A stretch of DNA of 64,000 bases, taken from assembly GCA_034336665.1 (NCBI GenBank), contig CM067589.1:2819290-2883289 (forward strand), written 5' to 3'. This DNA comes from Luscinia megarhynchos. Lineage: Eukaryota; Chordata; Aves; Passeriformes; Turdidae. A program made the position numbers and the translations under genes. The notes under the pieces are model-generated. The model was not told where the DNA came from. It saw nothing but the letters and a program-made list of their open reading frames with translations, and did not search any database. Below are positions 63,901 to 64,000 of the stretch, in pieces (within the stretch, counting starts at the first letter, position 1; each line of letters begins with the position of its first letter).

Positions 63901-63981
63901 ACCTTCCTCCCCATCCAGGGTGGGGGGCGTGGGGCTGGTGCCTGGATCCGGGGTGGTGTCCTCTGAGCCCAGGGAAAACCA
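57996..63981 (-). CDS. Multiplexin collagen (type XV/XVIII-like) with endostatin domain, partial
   Basis: Probably a secreted basement-membrane collagen. 23 exons visible, 797 residues, N-terminus beyond the right edge. Exons 5'→3': 63903–63981, 63575–63708, 63210–63278, 62971–63033, 62824–62889, 62403–62618, 61850–62212, 61534–61653, 61404–61457, 61201–61227, 60831–60932, 60603–60647, 60353–60433, 60209–60250, 60094–60121, 59827–59876, 59616–59750, 59424–59486, 59247–59315, 58996–59064, 58673–58867, 58340–58452 and 57996–58206. Order of parts: acidic linker, a Cys-containing entry ([19 protein letters not shown]), Gly-X-Y blocks with interruptions, a trimerisation domain ([17 protein letters not shown]), a hinge, then endostatin ([20 protein letters not shown] to [14 protein letters not shown], four cysteines). 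All phases close. The Gly-X-Y region (about 360 codons) is shorter than in human COL18A1. It does not sit where COL15A1 or COL18A1 would, so no symbol is given. One donor appears to be GC rather than GT. Confidence 0.9.
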
Positions 63982-64000
63982 CTGGGCCGTGGCAGGCTGC

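Overview
The window is avian nuclear DNA. Its gene order matches the WIPF2–CDC6–RARA–GJD3–TOP2A block of human 17q21. Four fragments of the avian CR1 LINE are present, and most of it is compact and very GC-rich, like a bird microchromosome. I cannot name the species. All protein-coding genes were rebuilt exon by exon from GT–AG signals, reading-phase continuity and remembered vertebrate homologues; no alignment was run.

Layout. (1) 1–6270, + strand: WIPF2, an actin regulator of the WASP-interacting family, 7 coding exons. (2) 6370–10565, + strand: CDC6, a replication licensing ATPase, 11 coding exons behind a promoter with ZNF143/THAP11-type, CCAAT, GC-box and E2F motifs. (3) 13430–36060, + strand: RARA, retinoic acid receptor alpha. 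A CpG-island promoter serves the alpha1 N-terminal exon (20562). A second promoter with a perfect DR5 retinoic acid response element serves the alpha2 N-terminal exon (27142). Seven shared exons follow. The introns hold several minisatellites. (4) 36025–37730, − strand: GJD3, a one-coding-exon connexin, tail to tail with RARA across a poly(A) signal readable on both strands. (5) 38990–56950, − strand: TOP2A, all 35 coding exons, with AT-rich introns that contrast sharply with the flanks. (6) 57745 to beyond 64000, − strand: the 3' part (23 exons, 797 residues visible) of a multiplexin collagen with trimerisation and endostatin-like domains, cut by the right edge.

How the genes relate: CDC6 and TOP2A are S/G2-phase genes with promoters of the expected cell-cycle type. 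RARA carries its own ligand-response element. The multiplexin is the least expected item, because human TOP2A is followed by IGFBP4 and no multiplexin lies in that human block.

Two single-base insertions in runs of three (CDC6 near 8030, TOP2A near 47716) break otherwise intact essential genes, and splice phase shows each is exactly +1. Consensus sequencing error is the likelier explanation. I saw no tRNA, rRNA, CRISPR array or intact transposon.
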